Source of the DNA: Beta vulgaris subsp. vulgaris
Lineage: Eukaryota > Streptophyta > Magnoliopsida > Caryophyllales > Amaranthaceae
DNA: 64,000 nucleotides
Assembly (NCBI RefSeq): GCF_026745355.1
Contig: NC_079205.1
Span: forward strand, 49,133,735 to 49,197,734
Reading direction: 5' to 3'
The notes under the pieces are model-generated. The model was not told where the DNA came from, did not search any database, and worked only from the letters and a program-made list of their open reading frames with translations. The translations under genes were made by a program, and so were the position numbers. Shown piece after piece: positions 9,620 through 21,232 of this stretch (its first letter is position 1; every line of letters begins with the position of its first letter).

Positions 9620-11765
9620 GAGGACCAACCTCAGGAAAACGAAAACTTAAAATACTAATACAAACATAACTAAGGGGGTTAAATTGGGCATAGCCCCTGC
9701 TACTATATCTTCAAATAAAATTCTACCTAAATTTAAAGAGGGTACTTGAATCAACTCAACTATGTTATTCTGGGTGACACCTTGATTGGTCAACCAATCA
9801 GCAACGCGATTTCCTTCTCTATAACAATGTATAATCCTCACTTCCCAATCTGGAGATGGTTTTCCTTCATTGTTTGATGATTATTCCTCCGTGCCAATTA
9901 GTGCCCAAACCGCAGCTTGGTTGTCCATTTGAACTTGTAGCTTGTTTATGTTTATTCTTTTTACTATCTTATCAAGACCAAAATAAACCCCCTTACTTCA
10001 GCTATGAACGATCGACATGCGCCAAGATTAGGAATACACAAAGTGCATCTTTCTAGTGATGTCCCGAATTATACCATCACCATCGGGAGGTCCAGGGACC
10101 CCTATCGCAGTGCCATCAGTATCAAGGGCCATCGAGCCTTAGGGTGGAGAAATCCATCTGATATAGGCCTCCTATCGAATGACGTTGATGTGTCCTTGAT
10201 CCATCATATTTGCATTCAACGCTCGTCAAATCTCCCCAAAACGAGTCATAAGAAAACTCAGTATATCAACTGGAATGTCACCTGTATGATTGAAGACCAC
10301 ACAATTTCTCCATCTCCATAAAGTATAGTAGCAAAGCCACGTTTCTGGTGAGAGATTATTTCGGGTTTGAATTTTAATGTTACAAATCATCCATTGTTAC
10401 AGATTTCCAGTCCAAAATGAACTTGCACCGGTTGCTCCTCCTACTTATCTCCATACCTCCTTAGTTGCTTTACAATCTCTCAACACATATAGAGTGGTTT
10501 CATCCACATTTCCACATAAACCACATCGAGGGTTATTTGTGGGAGAGCTTTTTGCACGATTTGCTTTGCACATAATCTTATCTTGCAATACAAGCCAAAG
10601 TAACACTCGCACTCTTTGTAGAATCCTTAGCTTCCATACTAAATCCTAGGTACCATCAGTAGTTCCAACACCATTTTCATTGTTTCATTAATATTGAGAG
10701 TATATTTTATAGTATACTTACCTCGAGGAGTGCCTCCCCAATACAAGAGATCAGCCACATTAGAATCTTCTTTAAAGTTGTGTGCGTATATTTGTTGAAT
10801 GATGTGAGTGGTTAGATAATTGGAAATTCATCCCACTTCCATCCATACTCCGAATCCCAAAGCTCTGCCACAATTGCATCACTCAAATCTGCAGGGATGT
10901 CTTGTGTTGCTAGCTCTCTAAGCGTGTGATTTGTTTCCCATTTATGTTCCCAAAACAAAGTTGTCATTCCATAATTACTTGCTGCAACTCGCGAGCTTCC
11001 CAGATGTTTCAGGCATATTCTGTTATTCCACGCCATACAATCAAAATATTTGTTTTTGGAACAAACATGTCAAGATCACATCTCCCTTTGCAATATTTGC
11101 TTCCTATAACCCTTGACCAAAGAGCATTAGGCTCAGTAAGAATGCGACATCCCAATTTTGTACGAAAAGTCACATTGGATTGTCTCGCAGATTTGATGCC
11201 TAACCAACTTGCTCAATTGGTTTATGAATACACTCCCAAGAAAGAAGGTGAATTTTGCGAGTATCTTCAATACCTCCCCACAAAAATCTACGTTTTTTTT
11301 TTGCCAATGTCATCACAGATTGATCTCAGCATATGAAGCTATAGTTGATTTAGCAAGAATAACACGTCCCACTAAAGAAAGATATTAAGGTTTGCAACCA
11401 GTCAATCTTCTATCAATTTTCTTGCACAAGTAACCAAATGTCTCCTTCGTTACCCTACTTGTAAGAGCGAGCATACAGAGATACATCCCAAGATCATCCG
11501 TATCTTCAATTCCCAACGCTTGACTAACTCTGCAAGTATCAATTTCATTCATATTATGTGAAAAATAAACCGAGATTTAGCATAGCTAATCTTGGATCCT
11601 GATGTTGTACAAAACTGCTGCAAACATTGTTGTAGAACTTCAGCTTGATCAAATGTAGCCTCTGCGAAAAGAATGATATCGTCCGCAAAGCAAAGATTAG
11701 AGAGCCTCAGACTATTCCTATTTGCAAAAAGAATGGTGTTTTCATTTACCTGTTATAGGTTTATC
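9620..11765 (-). pseudogene. LINE (L1-type) remnant: reverse transcriptase, zf-RVT and RNase H, decayed
   Basis: Reading the minus strand from about 11760, the frame gives L-C-F-A-D-D-I-I-L-F (the RT catalytic FADD box, about 11690). It is followed by the thumb-like S-L-V-G-R-V-I-L-A-K (about 11370), a zf-RVT segment with R-C-G-L-C-G-N and E-T-T-L-Y-V-L-R-D-C (about 10470-10600), and an RNase H tail with C-Y-R-E-G-N-R-V-A-D-W-L (9780-9840). Frames change repeatedly and stops occur. Everything upstream of the FADD box (endonuclease, RT fingers, ORF1) is missing, as expected of a 5'-truncated LINE. It is non-functional. Confidence 0.82.
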
Positions 11766-12205
11766 ATACCTCGTAAAAAAATAGTGAGGTGGAAGAGAGA
11801 GGAAAATTAAAATATTTGATGATCCAAAATTTTGGATTGACTATTGATATGCTCTAAATGAATATATGCCTTGTTGTGAGTTGTAACTTGTGAGGATTTA
11901 TCCGATTAATTAAATTTATCTAACTTTACAAGCATATAATAAATTTTCCAGTAGACAAGTGTAGCCGGCTAAAAATTTAAAAAAAATTTACTTGCTTTAT
12001 GTACGTTGTTCAAAAAACATACCCAAGCTCGGTCTTTCCATTATATAATTCATGTGATATGCCATACTTTTATACAATACAAGGTCGTGCTTCGATCGTG
12101 AAGGAGAATAAATTCTTTTATACAAAAAAAATTTCATGTAATATGTCCACGCATTTCATTCTATATCTTCATATATATATGGCCCTTTATAAACAACCCA
12201 TATTA
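11766..12205. other. Gene-free DNA upstream of the copia element
   Basis: AT-rich. I see no genes, no repeats with clear borders, and no target-site duplication matching the copia right flank. Confidence 0.5.
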
Positions 12206-12366
12206 TGTATTAGTTAGGAGTTAGTTAAGAGTTTGTTATAAGCACAGTATATAAGCTGTAACTCTCTCTTTCTTTTCTTTTGATGTATTGAGTTAACTTC
12301 TCTCTCAATAATAATTCTTCTCTTCTTTCCTCTCTCTAAACCTGTATCCATGTTTAGATTTCTACA
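12206..12366 (+). repeat. 5' LTR of the copia element
   Basis: It is identical to the 3' LTR from TTAGTTAGGAG onward. It contains CAGTATATAAGCTG, a TATA-like promoter element, and a C/T-rich leader. It lacks a 9-bp AT-rich stretch (and perhaps 20 bp more) found at the start of the 3' copy. Confidence 0.88.
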
Positions 12367-12378
12367 TGGTATCAGAGC
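12367..12378 (+). promoter_or_regulatory. Primer binding site (tRNA-Met type)
   Basis: TGGTATCAGAGC follows the 5' LTR with no gap, the standard copia arrangement for priming reverse transcription. Confidence 0.9.
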
Positions 12379-12524
12379 TCTAATCTCATTCTGAGATTGA
12401 GGTTCTTGAAGATTATCTTCTGATAATTCTGCATATTTGTTGTGAATCGTTGCGAAATTTCTTACAATTGTGAAATTTCTTGCGCAATTCTTACAACAAA
12501 ATTGAGTAATTCTTTCTGTCAATT

Positions 12525-15500
12525 ATGGCGATTGAAGATGTAAATACAAGTGAGACACCTCTGAATAATTCTTCGCAATTGATCAATGGAGGTAATTTTG
12601 ATCCTTATTTTGTTGCCAACTCTGATAATCCGACTTCTTCATTAGTTGCTACTGTCTTTAATGGTGCAAATTTTATTCGATGGAGTCGAAATGTGAAACG
12701 TGCTTTAATAGCTAAAAACAAAGAAGGTTTTATCAATGGAAAAATTTTAAAACCTGCTGAAACTGATCAAGATTATCCTAAATGGAAACGAGCTGATTTT
12801 ATGGTTATTAGCTGGATTTTAAGTTCTATGAATAGTGAATTGGCTGATGATTTTGGTTACATTGATACTGCTGTGGAGTTATGGAGAGAATTAACTGAAA
12901 GATTTGGACAATCCAATGGTCCATTAATCTTTCAGTTAAAGAAAAGAAATCGATCAGCTTACTCAGGAGAACATGACATTGTTACTTATTATGGCAAATT
13001 AAAGAAGTTGTGGGATGAAATGCAGAACCTAAGGTCTTTTCCTACATGTAGTTGTGGTGCGTTAAACAAATGTAGTTGTATGTTTTTGAAAAAGATGACA
13101 GAATTTGAAGAAGAAGACAAGATGATGAAATTCTTGTTAGGTCTGAATGGAGGATTTGACAGTACTGTGACTAATGTGCTATCCATGGATCCCTTGCCTA
13201 GTATCAATAGAGTTTTCTCTATTACTCAACAAATAGAGAAACAAAAGGAGATGAATGTAGTTGCTGCAGAGAGTCATGCTATGAGCAGTAGTGCTATGGC
13301 TGCACAATCATATAGACCTGGACAGTTTTCTAAGGTTCATACTGGAATTGGGCAAGGAAGGAAGGATTGGAGAGATTTAAAGAAGGAGAAATTGAATAAA
13401 GTATGTACTCATTGCAAAGGGAAAGGACATACTGTTGATCAATGCTTTAAAATCATTGGGTACCCTGACTGGTACAACTCTATCAAGGCTTCTAAAGGTT
13501 CTCATGGAGGAAGATTTGCTGCTAATGTCTGTTCTGCTGATAAAGAATTAGACAGTCCTCTGGATGATGTGGTTGGTGCATCTGACATGATCAACAATGA
13601 TATGTTGAACACCATCTGTCAAGAAGTAATGAAGGCAATGAAAGGCAAACAACAAGGTGGTGCTGTTAGTGAGGCCACTTGTTCTTATGCTAATTTTGCA
13701 GGTACAATTTCTCATTCCTTTAATTGTACTGTTAGCAAAATGAAACATGAATGTATATGGATTGTAGACTCAGGAGCTTGTGATCATATGACATATGATG
13801 AGAACTATTGTCAAATAAAAGAGTTCTCACTAAACCTATTAAAGTAGGTTTGCCTAATGGAACTCAGATTAATGTTGAAATCATGGGAGATGTGGTTTTG
13901 AATGATAAATTGGTGCTCTATGATGTGTTACTGGTTAAAGAATTTAGACACAACTTGTTGTCTATTGGCAAGCTGATTGAACATACTGATATCCAAGTGA
14001 AGTTTACCAGAGATGGATATCTTTTACAGGACCCTTCTAGTTCTCTGCTGCTTGGTGCTGGGAAAAAGATTCATGGTTTATACTATCTGGTGCAGAATAC
14101 AAGTAGTCAAGGTAATGCTGAGCAATCTGTAGGTTGTCACACAGTAGAACATGTACATAATGCTGGTGAGAATGTGCATGTACATACCTTGCCAAATAAA
14201 ACAGCTATTAGCATGCTTAAACCAAAGATTGATTCTAAACATCATTTAGATCTTCTTCATGCTAGATTAGGACATCCTTCTTTGTCCAAAATGAAATTTG
14301 TAAATGCTGATTGGTGTCAAGGTCTCACTGAATACAATTGTGGTGTATGTCTTCACTCTAAACATCATAAGTTTCCTTTCACAAAGAATTTTAACAGAGC
14401 TCTTGAATGCTTTGAGTTGATACATATGGATTTGTGGGGAGCATATAGAGTTAGAAACTTGGATGGAGCTTCTTATTTTCTCACTGTTCTTGATGATCAT
14501 AGCAGAATTACATGGACTTATCTTTTACATAATAAGCTGCAAGTTGAAAAAGTTGTAGCAGATTTCTTATGCATGGTAGAAACACAGTTTGGTAAGAAGG
14601 TAAAAAGGATAAGAACTGATAATGGGACAGAGATTGTTAAAGATTCTTGTAAACTCATGTTTGCTAGCAGAGGGATAATACATGAAAGAAGTGCCCCCTA
14701 TGTTCCTCAACAAAATGGCAGGGTGGAGAGGAAACATAGGAGTCTTCTTGAAATTGCCAGGGCTTTGAGGTTTCAAGCAGGACTTCCTAAGAAGTTTTGG
14801 GGTGAGTGCATACTTACTGCAACTCATTTAATAAATAAACTTCCTTGCAAGATACTGAACTGGCAGTCTCCTTTTGAGGTAATGTTTGATTCCCCTCCTG
14901 TTTATGATACTCTTAGAGTATTTGGTTCTCTGTGTTTTGCATATAATAATCATGTTAAGAAGGATAAATTTGATTCAAGGACAAGAAGATGCTTGTTCAT
15001 TGGGTATCCTTCTGGTACAAAGCCTTCAAACTATATGATCTTGACACACATCAAACTTTTGTGTCTCGAGATGTTATTTTTTTTGAAACCATCTTTCCTT
15101 ATAAACTTTCTACTCTTCCTAATACTTCTTCTCAAAATATATCTACTCAGTTGGTTCACTTTGGTTCTGAACAACCCTCTTGCTCTCATAATACTTCCAC
15201 TTCTGCAGATTCTATTCAAGGCTCTCATTCATCTTCTGATAATTTTTCAGATAATATCTCTCCCAGTATACCTACACCTAATGTTCCTCCTTCTTCTTTT
15301 ACAACTCCGACTTCTTCTCCTACTTCTGATTCATCACATCATTCTCATTCTCATCTTTCTTCTACTGATTCTCATAATGATATTGTTCCTAGACACTCTA
15401 CCAGAACTATTAAACCTTCTACTGTTTTACAAGGTTTTGTGGGAGGATATCTGCCTCATAGACACACTTCTAATTTATCTCCAGTTACTTCTAATGATTC

Positions 15501-17062
15501 TATCTCTTTCTCTGTGAGTTCATCTCCTGTTGAACCTAAACATTACCATCAGGCTAAACATGATGCAAATTGGGTTATTGCTATGAACAAGGAGATTTCT
15601 GCTCTTGAACAAAATGAAACATGGGAGCTTACTCAACTTCCTAAGGATAAGAAGGCTATAGGTTCTAAATGGGTTTACAAAATCAAACTTAATCCAGATG
15701 GTTCTATAGAGAGGTATAAAGCTAGGTTGGTTGCTATTGGGTACCAACAAGTTGAGGGTGAAGATTTTAACCAAACTTTTTCACCTGTTGCTAAACTAGC
15801 AACTGTGAGAACTGTTATTGCATTGGCTGCCATGAAGGTTGGGCATTTGTGTCAACTGGATGTCAATAATGCCTTCTTACATGGCTTTATTGATGAAGAA
15901 GTGTACATGACACCACCTGCTGGATATACTAAAGCTAAGACTGGAGAAGTCTGCAAGCTTAAAAGATCTCTCTATGGGTTAAAACAGGCATCTCGCCAAT
16001 GGAACAAGGAGTTAAGTAAATTCCTTAAAACTTTGAATTTCCAGCAATCAAAGCAAGACTATTCTTTATTTACTAGAACTCAGGAAGGAGAGTTTTTAGT
16101 GGTTTTAGTCTATGTTGATGATATATTAGTTACTGGCACTAATATGTCTCAAATTGAAGCTGTGAAACTGGCCTTAGATCAAACCTTTACTATCAAGGAT
16201 CTTGGTTCCTTAACTTACTTTCTGGGTATTGAAGTACACAGAGATGCCACTGGTATTTTTCTTGGTCAAAGAAAATACATCAAAGATCTGCTACATGATG
16301 CTGGTATGACAGATTGCAGTGTTGTTTCTGCTCCTCTTCCTTGTGGTTTGAAATTGTCTATTGATGATGGAGATTTGCTTACTGAACCTGAAATATACAG
16401 AAGACTTGTTGGAAAATTGTTGTATCTGGGAATTACAAGGCCAGATTTATCTTATTGTGTGCAACACCTTAGTCAATTTGTTCATTCTCCAAGGGTGCCA
16501 CACTTAAGAGCTGTGCTTCATGTGCTTAAATACTTAAAGGGCACATTAGATTCTGGCCTCTGGTACTCAGCTCACTCTGATTTTACAGTCCTTGCATATA
16601 GTGATGCTGATTGGAGCTCGTGCCAGTATAGCAGTAGGTCCCTCAGTGCCTATGCTATTTTTCTTGGCTCCAATTTGATTTCTTGGAAGACCAAGAAACA
16701 ACAAAGTAAGCAAATCTTCTGCTGAGGCTGAATACAGAAGTATGTCCGCAACAGCTAGTGAACTTGTGTGGATACAAGGTTTATTAGAAGATCTTCAGGT
16801 TGTAATTCCTCTTCCAGTGACTCTCAACTGTGACAACACCTCTGCAGAACACTTGGCTCAAAATCCAATGTTCCACGAGAAAACCAAACACATAAAGCGA
16901 GATATGCATTATGTACGTGAGCAAGTAGAGTCTGGTTTCATTAAAACAGCTCATGTTTCGAGTAAAAATCAGCTTGCAGACTTACTTACAAAGCCTCTTG
17001 CTTCTTCTCAGCACAATCTTTTATCTGCCAAGCTTGGACTTATTTCAAAAGGTCCAGCTTGA
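12525..17062 (+). pseudogene. copia gag-pol polyprotein, interrupted by three frameshifts
   Basis: The gag frame (from ATG 12525) has a copia N-terminus, a gag core, and a zinc knuckle C-T-H-C-K-G-K-G-H-T-V-D-Q-C (about 13410). It runs into the protease W-I-V-D-S-G-A (about 13765). The first shift is near 13800-13845. The next frame carries a GAG-pre-integrase H-x-R-L-G-H-P-S with C-G-V-C, and an integrase core with H-M-D-L-W-G, D-N-G-T-E and Q-Q-N-G-R-V-E-R-K-H. The second shift is near 15020. RT follows with the catalytic Y-V-D-D at 16111-16122. The third shift is near 16710, before the last RNase H segment (S-A-E-A-E-Y-R at about 16722; D-N-T-S-A) and the stop at 17062. Each shift looks like a small indel and domains on both sides are well conserved. 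The element cannot make a full polyprotein unless these are sequencing errors. Confidence 0.9.
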
Positions 17063-17070
17063 AGGGGGAG
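17061..17070 (+). promoter_or_regulatory. Polypurine tract of the copia element
   Basis: GAAGGGGGAG directly follows the pol stop, as expected for plus-strand priming. It suggests that the true LTR begins at 17071. Confidence 0.75.
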
Positions 17071-17090
17071 TATAGGAGTTATTCATTTCT

Positions 17091-17260
17091 TGTAATAATA
17101 AAATTAGTTAGGAGTTAGTTAAGAGTTTGTTATAAGCACAGTATATAAGCTGTAACTCTCTCTTTCTTTTCTTTTGATGTATTGAGTTAACTTCTCTCTC
17201 AATAATAATTCTTCTCTTCTTTCCTCTCTCTAAACCTGTATCCATGTTTAGATTTCTACA
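17091..17260 (+). repeat. 3' LTR of the copia element
   Basis: It is identical to the 5' LTR apart from 9 extra AT-rich bases near the start. It ends CTACA only 65 bp before the start codon of the FPF1-like pseudogene. Confidence 0.88.
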
Positions 17261-17325
17261 GCTCCTTTTTCTCCAAACCAAAATTCTACTTGTGCAAAGT
17301 CTCTCTTTCCTCTACCTTGACAACA

Positions 17326-17653
17326 ATGTTCGGAGTGTGCACATTCAAGAACGTCATTAGCTAGGCTCGTCGAGAACTCAGCCGAGGCAGAGTCGTCGCG
17401 GAAGTCCGGAAGGTACTAGACTAGTCCATGTCCCTACTGATGAAGTCATCACTTCTTACGAGACGTTGGAGCAAAAGCTGGTGGCCTTAGGTTGGGAGCG
17501 TTATTATGATGATCCTAATCTTTTACATTACTACAAGCGGCCTCTAGTCTTCACATGATTTCGTTGCCTAAGAACTTCCTCCAATTCCATGGAGTTTACA
17601 TGTATGATATTGTTATCAAGAACCCTAACATGGTTAAAGTTAGGGATACTTAA
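17326..17653 (+). pseudogene. FLOWERING PROMOTING FACTOR 1-like (FPF1/FLP) pseudogene
   Basis: The start codon at 17326 opens F-G-V-C-T-F-K-N, matching the FPF1 N-terminus (S-G-V-W-V-F-K-N). A shifted frame then gives [11 protein letters not shown]. Another gives [28 protein letters not shown] and Y-Y-K-R (about 17420-17550). A last frame gives M-I-S-L-P-K-N-F and Y-M-Y-D-I-V-I-K-N-P and ends at TAA 17651-17653. Intact members are intronless, about 110 residues, and act in gibberellin-dependent flowering and growth. This copy keeps the length and the single-exon layout but has an early in-frame TAG, a small insertion near 17415 and at least two more frame changes. The copia 3' LTR lies just upstream. 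Confidence 0.85.
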
Positions 17654-18382
17654 TTAGTTGCTTTCTTGGGTCTGCTTCATATGTTTCTAAACTTTGTGAG
17701 AGCGTTTGGCTTGGTTTGTCTTTGTTTTTTATGCAATTTTCATTTAAGGGGTTGTTTATGTTTATTGAGCTTAAAGTGGCTATGGTTTGTATAGTCTCAA
17801 CTGATTGATGTGTGTGGATGAATTATGTACTCTTTTAAATAATATTCTCCATGTTCAAGAATAAACAAACCATTTAAATTTAATTTCTTAGAGGCACAAC
17901 TTTAGCTATTAATATTAATATGTAAAAATTATGAAAATTTGATATTGAAAAAAAAATCAATATAACATCTTATATTAATATTTGTTTTTATATATACTTC
18001 ATATGTTTCTAAATAAATACAACACTTTAATTTTTTCACGTACATTAATTTTGATCATATTCTTTACATATATGCAAAAAGTTAATGTTATCGTGTAAAA
18101 TAAAATAGTCTCATTGTACATATTCAAAATATAAAGGTTTATAATTTTTACTAGTGGAAAACTAGAGATATGTTTAATGTAGTTGTTTGGTGCCAAACAT
18201 AAAAAGTCAAAATGTTGCGCCTATTTTTTTTCGAGGGGAATTGTTCCGTTCATTTAGATATAGGGGAAGCATTAGTAAAAGATTATGGTTAAAGTGAAGT
18301 ATAAAGGAAAAATTGGCAATAGAGGTTTGAACTTTGGGTGATAATTTTTAAAAGGTTTGAACTATTGATTAACCTGTGTAGG
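17654..18382. other. Gene-free DNA with decayed MITE-like sequence
   Basis: TTCATATGTTTCTAAATAAATAC (about 17998) resembles a worn Stowaway end, as does CTCCATGTTCAAGAATAAAC (about 17847). ACTAGTGGAAAA at about 18151 resembles a CACTA terminus without a partner. No gene is seen. Confidence 0.4.
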
Positions 18383-18583
18383 TCCCAACTTTAGGGGGTC
18401 TTAACTTTTAGCGGGCCTTAGTGACTTAAAACTGGCTTAATAGGTCATCACTTGTAAAACTTGGGTCACATCAGAAAGGTTAATTGAGGGAGGGATGTAG
18501 GAACTAGGTGAGATTTTAAAAAAAATCTTCAGTTTTAAGTCGTCGAGGCCCGCTAAAAGTTAAGACCCCCTAAAGTTAGAACT
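18383..18583. repeat. Foldback (inverted repeat) with ~50-bp arms
   Basis: The left arm (18383-18434, containing CTTAACTTTTAGCGGGCC) is the reverse complement of the right arm (18530-18583, containing GGCCCGCTAAAAGTTAAG) with a few mismatches. They are separated by about 95 bp. It is probably a MITE core. Termini and target duplication were not fixed. Confidence 0.75.
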
Positions 18584-18849
18584 ACCCTAAAGTTAAGGCC
18601 TAATCAAAATTTCATATTTAGTATTAAGAAGAAAAAGGAAAAGATAAAGAGAAAAAAAAAGAAAAAAAAAAGGAAAATCAAAAAAACAGAAACACTGTTT
18701 CATTCAACGTAAGATTTCAACCATCTTCATTTTCTCTTCCCAAACAACCCCGTAATGGAAATTTTAACCCAACCATGATTTATTTTGCACAAACAAACTC
18801 TTCTTCAATTAAAAACCACAATCCAATCTAAACCCATCCAAAAATCTAA

Positions 18850-21147
18850 TATTTATCAAATCAACCCACCCAAATTTCAGTTTATTCATCAAATCAACCC
18901 ACCAAAATTCAGAAAATTCAACCCCAACCATGGCTATAAATAGCCATGATTTCTCCACCATTATCACTCACTCACAACTCCAATTAAATCCTCGCCGGAA
19001 AACCACCACCTTCGCCGGAAAAAGCCTCCAAAACCACCCCCAAAACCTCTGTTATTTTCGCCCCTCACCACCTCTCTCTCTTCCATCTGTTTTCGTTCAA
19101 CCACAGCAGCACCTCCGCGGCTGCCACCGCCAACCTCCTTCCACCCTCTGGCCACCAGCTTGCGCCCTCGACCGACGAACCACCTCTCTCTTTCGCTGGA
19201 CCTTCTTCTCTCTCTCGCCCCAACTCCCTTCCTCTCGCGTCCCCTTTCTCCCTCGTGGCTGACGAGCCACACCCAGCACCACCTGACCGTCGTCGCTCGA
19301 CGAATCCGACGATCCCCTCCGTTCCGCCACCTGCTGCCGGAGCTCCACCTCGCCGCAGCCAACCCTCCTTCCTCCATCCCCTGTTTTTTTTCGTGCTTGC
19401 TCAACTGAGCAGGAGGTAACCTCTTCCTCTCTTGTTTTCATTTCATTTTACTTATGTATTTTGAGCCCAAACATACCCATTTTTAGTTAATCATTATATG
19501 GGCTTAAAATTTGGTTTTAGTTTTAGTTCAACTAACCAATGAAATCCATATAATTAATATCGATTAGGCCTAATAGACTAATTAATTAGGTTACTTCTTT
19601 AATTAATTTTTCTAATCAAACAATATGAACTAAACTAATTCAGTTAGTTATCATCAATAGTTCACCTAATCTTTATAATATGAAATTGTTAGACTTACTT
19701 AAGTTAGTATATTAAATTATAAATTTACGACAACTATTTATGATGATAAACGTATAATATTACGAATTGACAAGTAAACTTAGCACTAACGTCACTTATT
19801 AATCATCAACTTACTCTTGTAATCTGAAATTAATAAATGAATATTAGTAATTTATGATTAGTTGAGCTACGATAACTTAAATTATTATAAAACTTGTTGA
19901 AACTAATTTACTTATTAAATTGAATAAGGTACCTAGTAGTATAAACAAATGATAAGTTAAATTATAATTCTATTAATTAAAGTAACGTAAGCTTAAATAA
20001 TGAATATTATGTAGCGTCAACAATGATCTTCGATAATAAAAGTAACACCAATAACTAAAGGTCAATTGTTAAAAGAAATCGAATATTTACATTTTTGTTG
20101 CGTCGTTTCATGGTTAGATTAAATGGAAAGGATATTACAGCCTCCCCCGGCTTTCAAGGTTATTAAGCAGGAATCCAGGTAACATCTATTGCTAACACCC
20201 ACGATCCCCTTCGAAATGTGTTTGAAATGATGTTTATAATTATGTTAAGGATTTTCGATGTGATTTTTATGGATTGTGGGATTAAATTGTTTTGAATGAT
20301 TTTCGTAAATGATGATCTTATGAGTTATTGATGCTCAAGTATGATTATGAAAGATCTATGGCTTATGTGATGAATGCTAAACGAACGAAACATGATAAAT
20401 AAAAGTGAAAGAGGTTCTGGCAGTATAATGTTACGCTTATCTACTTTATGGTCGTGCACGTACCTTCGCACCCGCCGTACACCCGAAAAGGGAGCTGGGC
20501 TCCTTGAGGGGTACCGCATGCTATTTTGGTGCGAGCGGTGTATCCAAAAAGGGAGCGGGGCTCCTTGAGGATCATCGCATGGTGGTGTATCCAAAAAGGG
20601 AGCTGGGCTCCTTGAGGATCATCACATGGTGGTGTACCCAAAAAGGGAGCTGGGCTCCTTGAGGGTCATCACATGTCTATACTCGCCAGTTACCAAGCTA
20701 AAAGATGAAAAGATAATGGGAACTTATGAAGTATCAAGATGCTATTTATAAATGTTTACTTTGCTATTATTTCATTACGAATTTGAAATATGTTTTACTA
20801 TATTCTCTTCTCCCTGTTTGCAAATAAAATGAATTGAAATGAATTTACGCTGTTAGGGTAGTATGTTACTGAGCTTCGGCTCATGATGTTTTGTTTTCTG
20901 TTTTAGGTATGAGCATAGCCATTGCAAGTGCGTTGTTAATAAGGAACATGTTCAAGGGAAAGTGAGTGGTATCTGGTGTTGGAGAAATTATTGTTATTAT
21001 TTGGGTTGAGTATTTATGTATAGATATCAAGGACTATTTAAGGTTGCATTGTATTAGTGGGCCATATCCCACATGCTTAAGTTCCATTTCCGCTGCAAGT
21101 ATGTGCAATTGTGTTTTATTAAGGTTATAAATTTTCGGGGCGTTACA
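18850..21147 (+). mobile_element. Gypsy-type LTR-like sequence, start uncertain
   Basis: The right end GGGGCGTTACA is the ending usual for plant chromovirus-like LTRs (matching a TGTAAC..CCC start). The segment has a TATA-like GGCTATAAATAGCC (about 18929), a CpG- and C/T-rich R/U5-like block (18990-19400), a long AT-rich part and a repeat array (20480-20680). It resembles the better bounded LTR at 22054-24187 in layout. I could not find its TG start or a left copy of the right flank TCAAC. The left boundary given is a guess. Open frames here look like composition artefacts. Confidence 0.45.
20480..20680. repeat. Array of four GGGAGCTGGGCTCCTTGAGG-type repeats
   Basis: Copies start near 20482, 20543, 20591 and 20638 (spacings 61, 48, 47). 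Each holds the short hairpin GGAGC-TGG-GCTCC preceded by an A-run. It lies inside the LTR-like sequence. Confidence 0.85.
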
Positions 21148-21232
21148 TCAACATTCTTTCTCTCACACTCCCCATTCGACCATTTGTCACTCCTCGTCTT
21201 TTCTCTCAGCTGAAGATAAGTTCACAAAGACC

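Larger units (their letters stand above)
12206..17260 (+). mobile_element. Ty1/copia LTR retrotransposon, nearly complete
   Basis: Short LTRs (12206-12366 and 17091-17260) are identical over about 157 bp and end in CTACA. A tRNA-Met-type primer binding site abuts the left LTR, a GAAGGGGGAG polypurine tract lies at 17061-17070, and a gag-pol region in copia order (protease, integrase, RT, RNase H) lies between. The right LTR may really begin at 17071, directly after the polypurine tract. If so, the left LTR has lost its first ~29 bp, because the left flank does not match there. No 5-bp target duplication was found (right flank GCTCC). LTR identity suggests a recent insertion. Confidence 0.92.

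Noticed and set aside
18151..18165. ACTAGTGGAAAACT, like a CACTA terminus
   Set aside because: No inverted partner or 3-bp duplication is present. The same applies to a similar motif at about 52499.
18930..19441. Overlapping open frames on both strands (up to 146 codons)
   Set aside because: They fall in a CpG- and C/T-rich block of an LTR-like sequence and look like composition effects.
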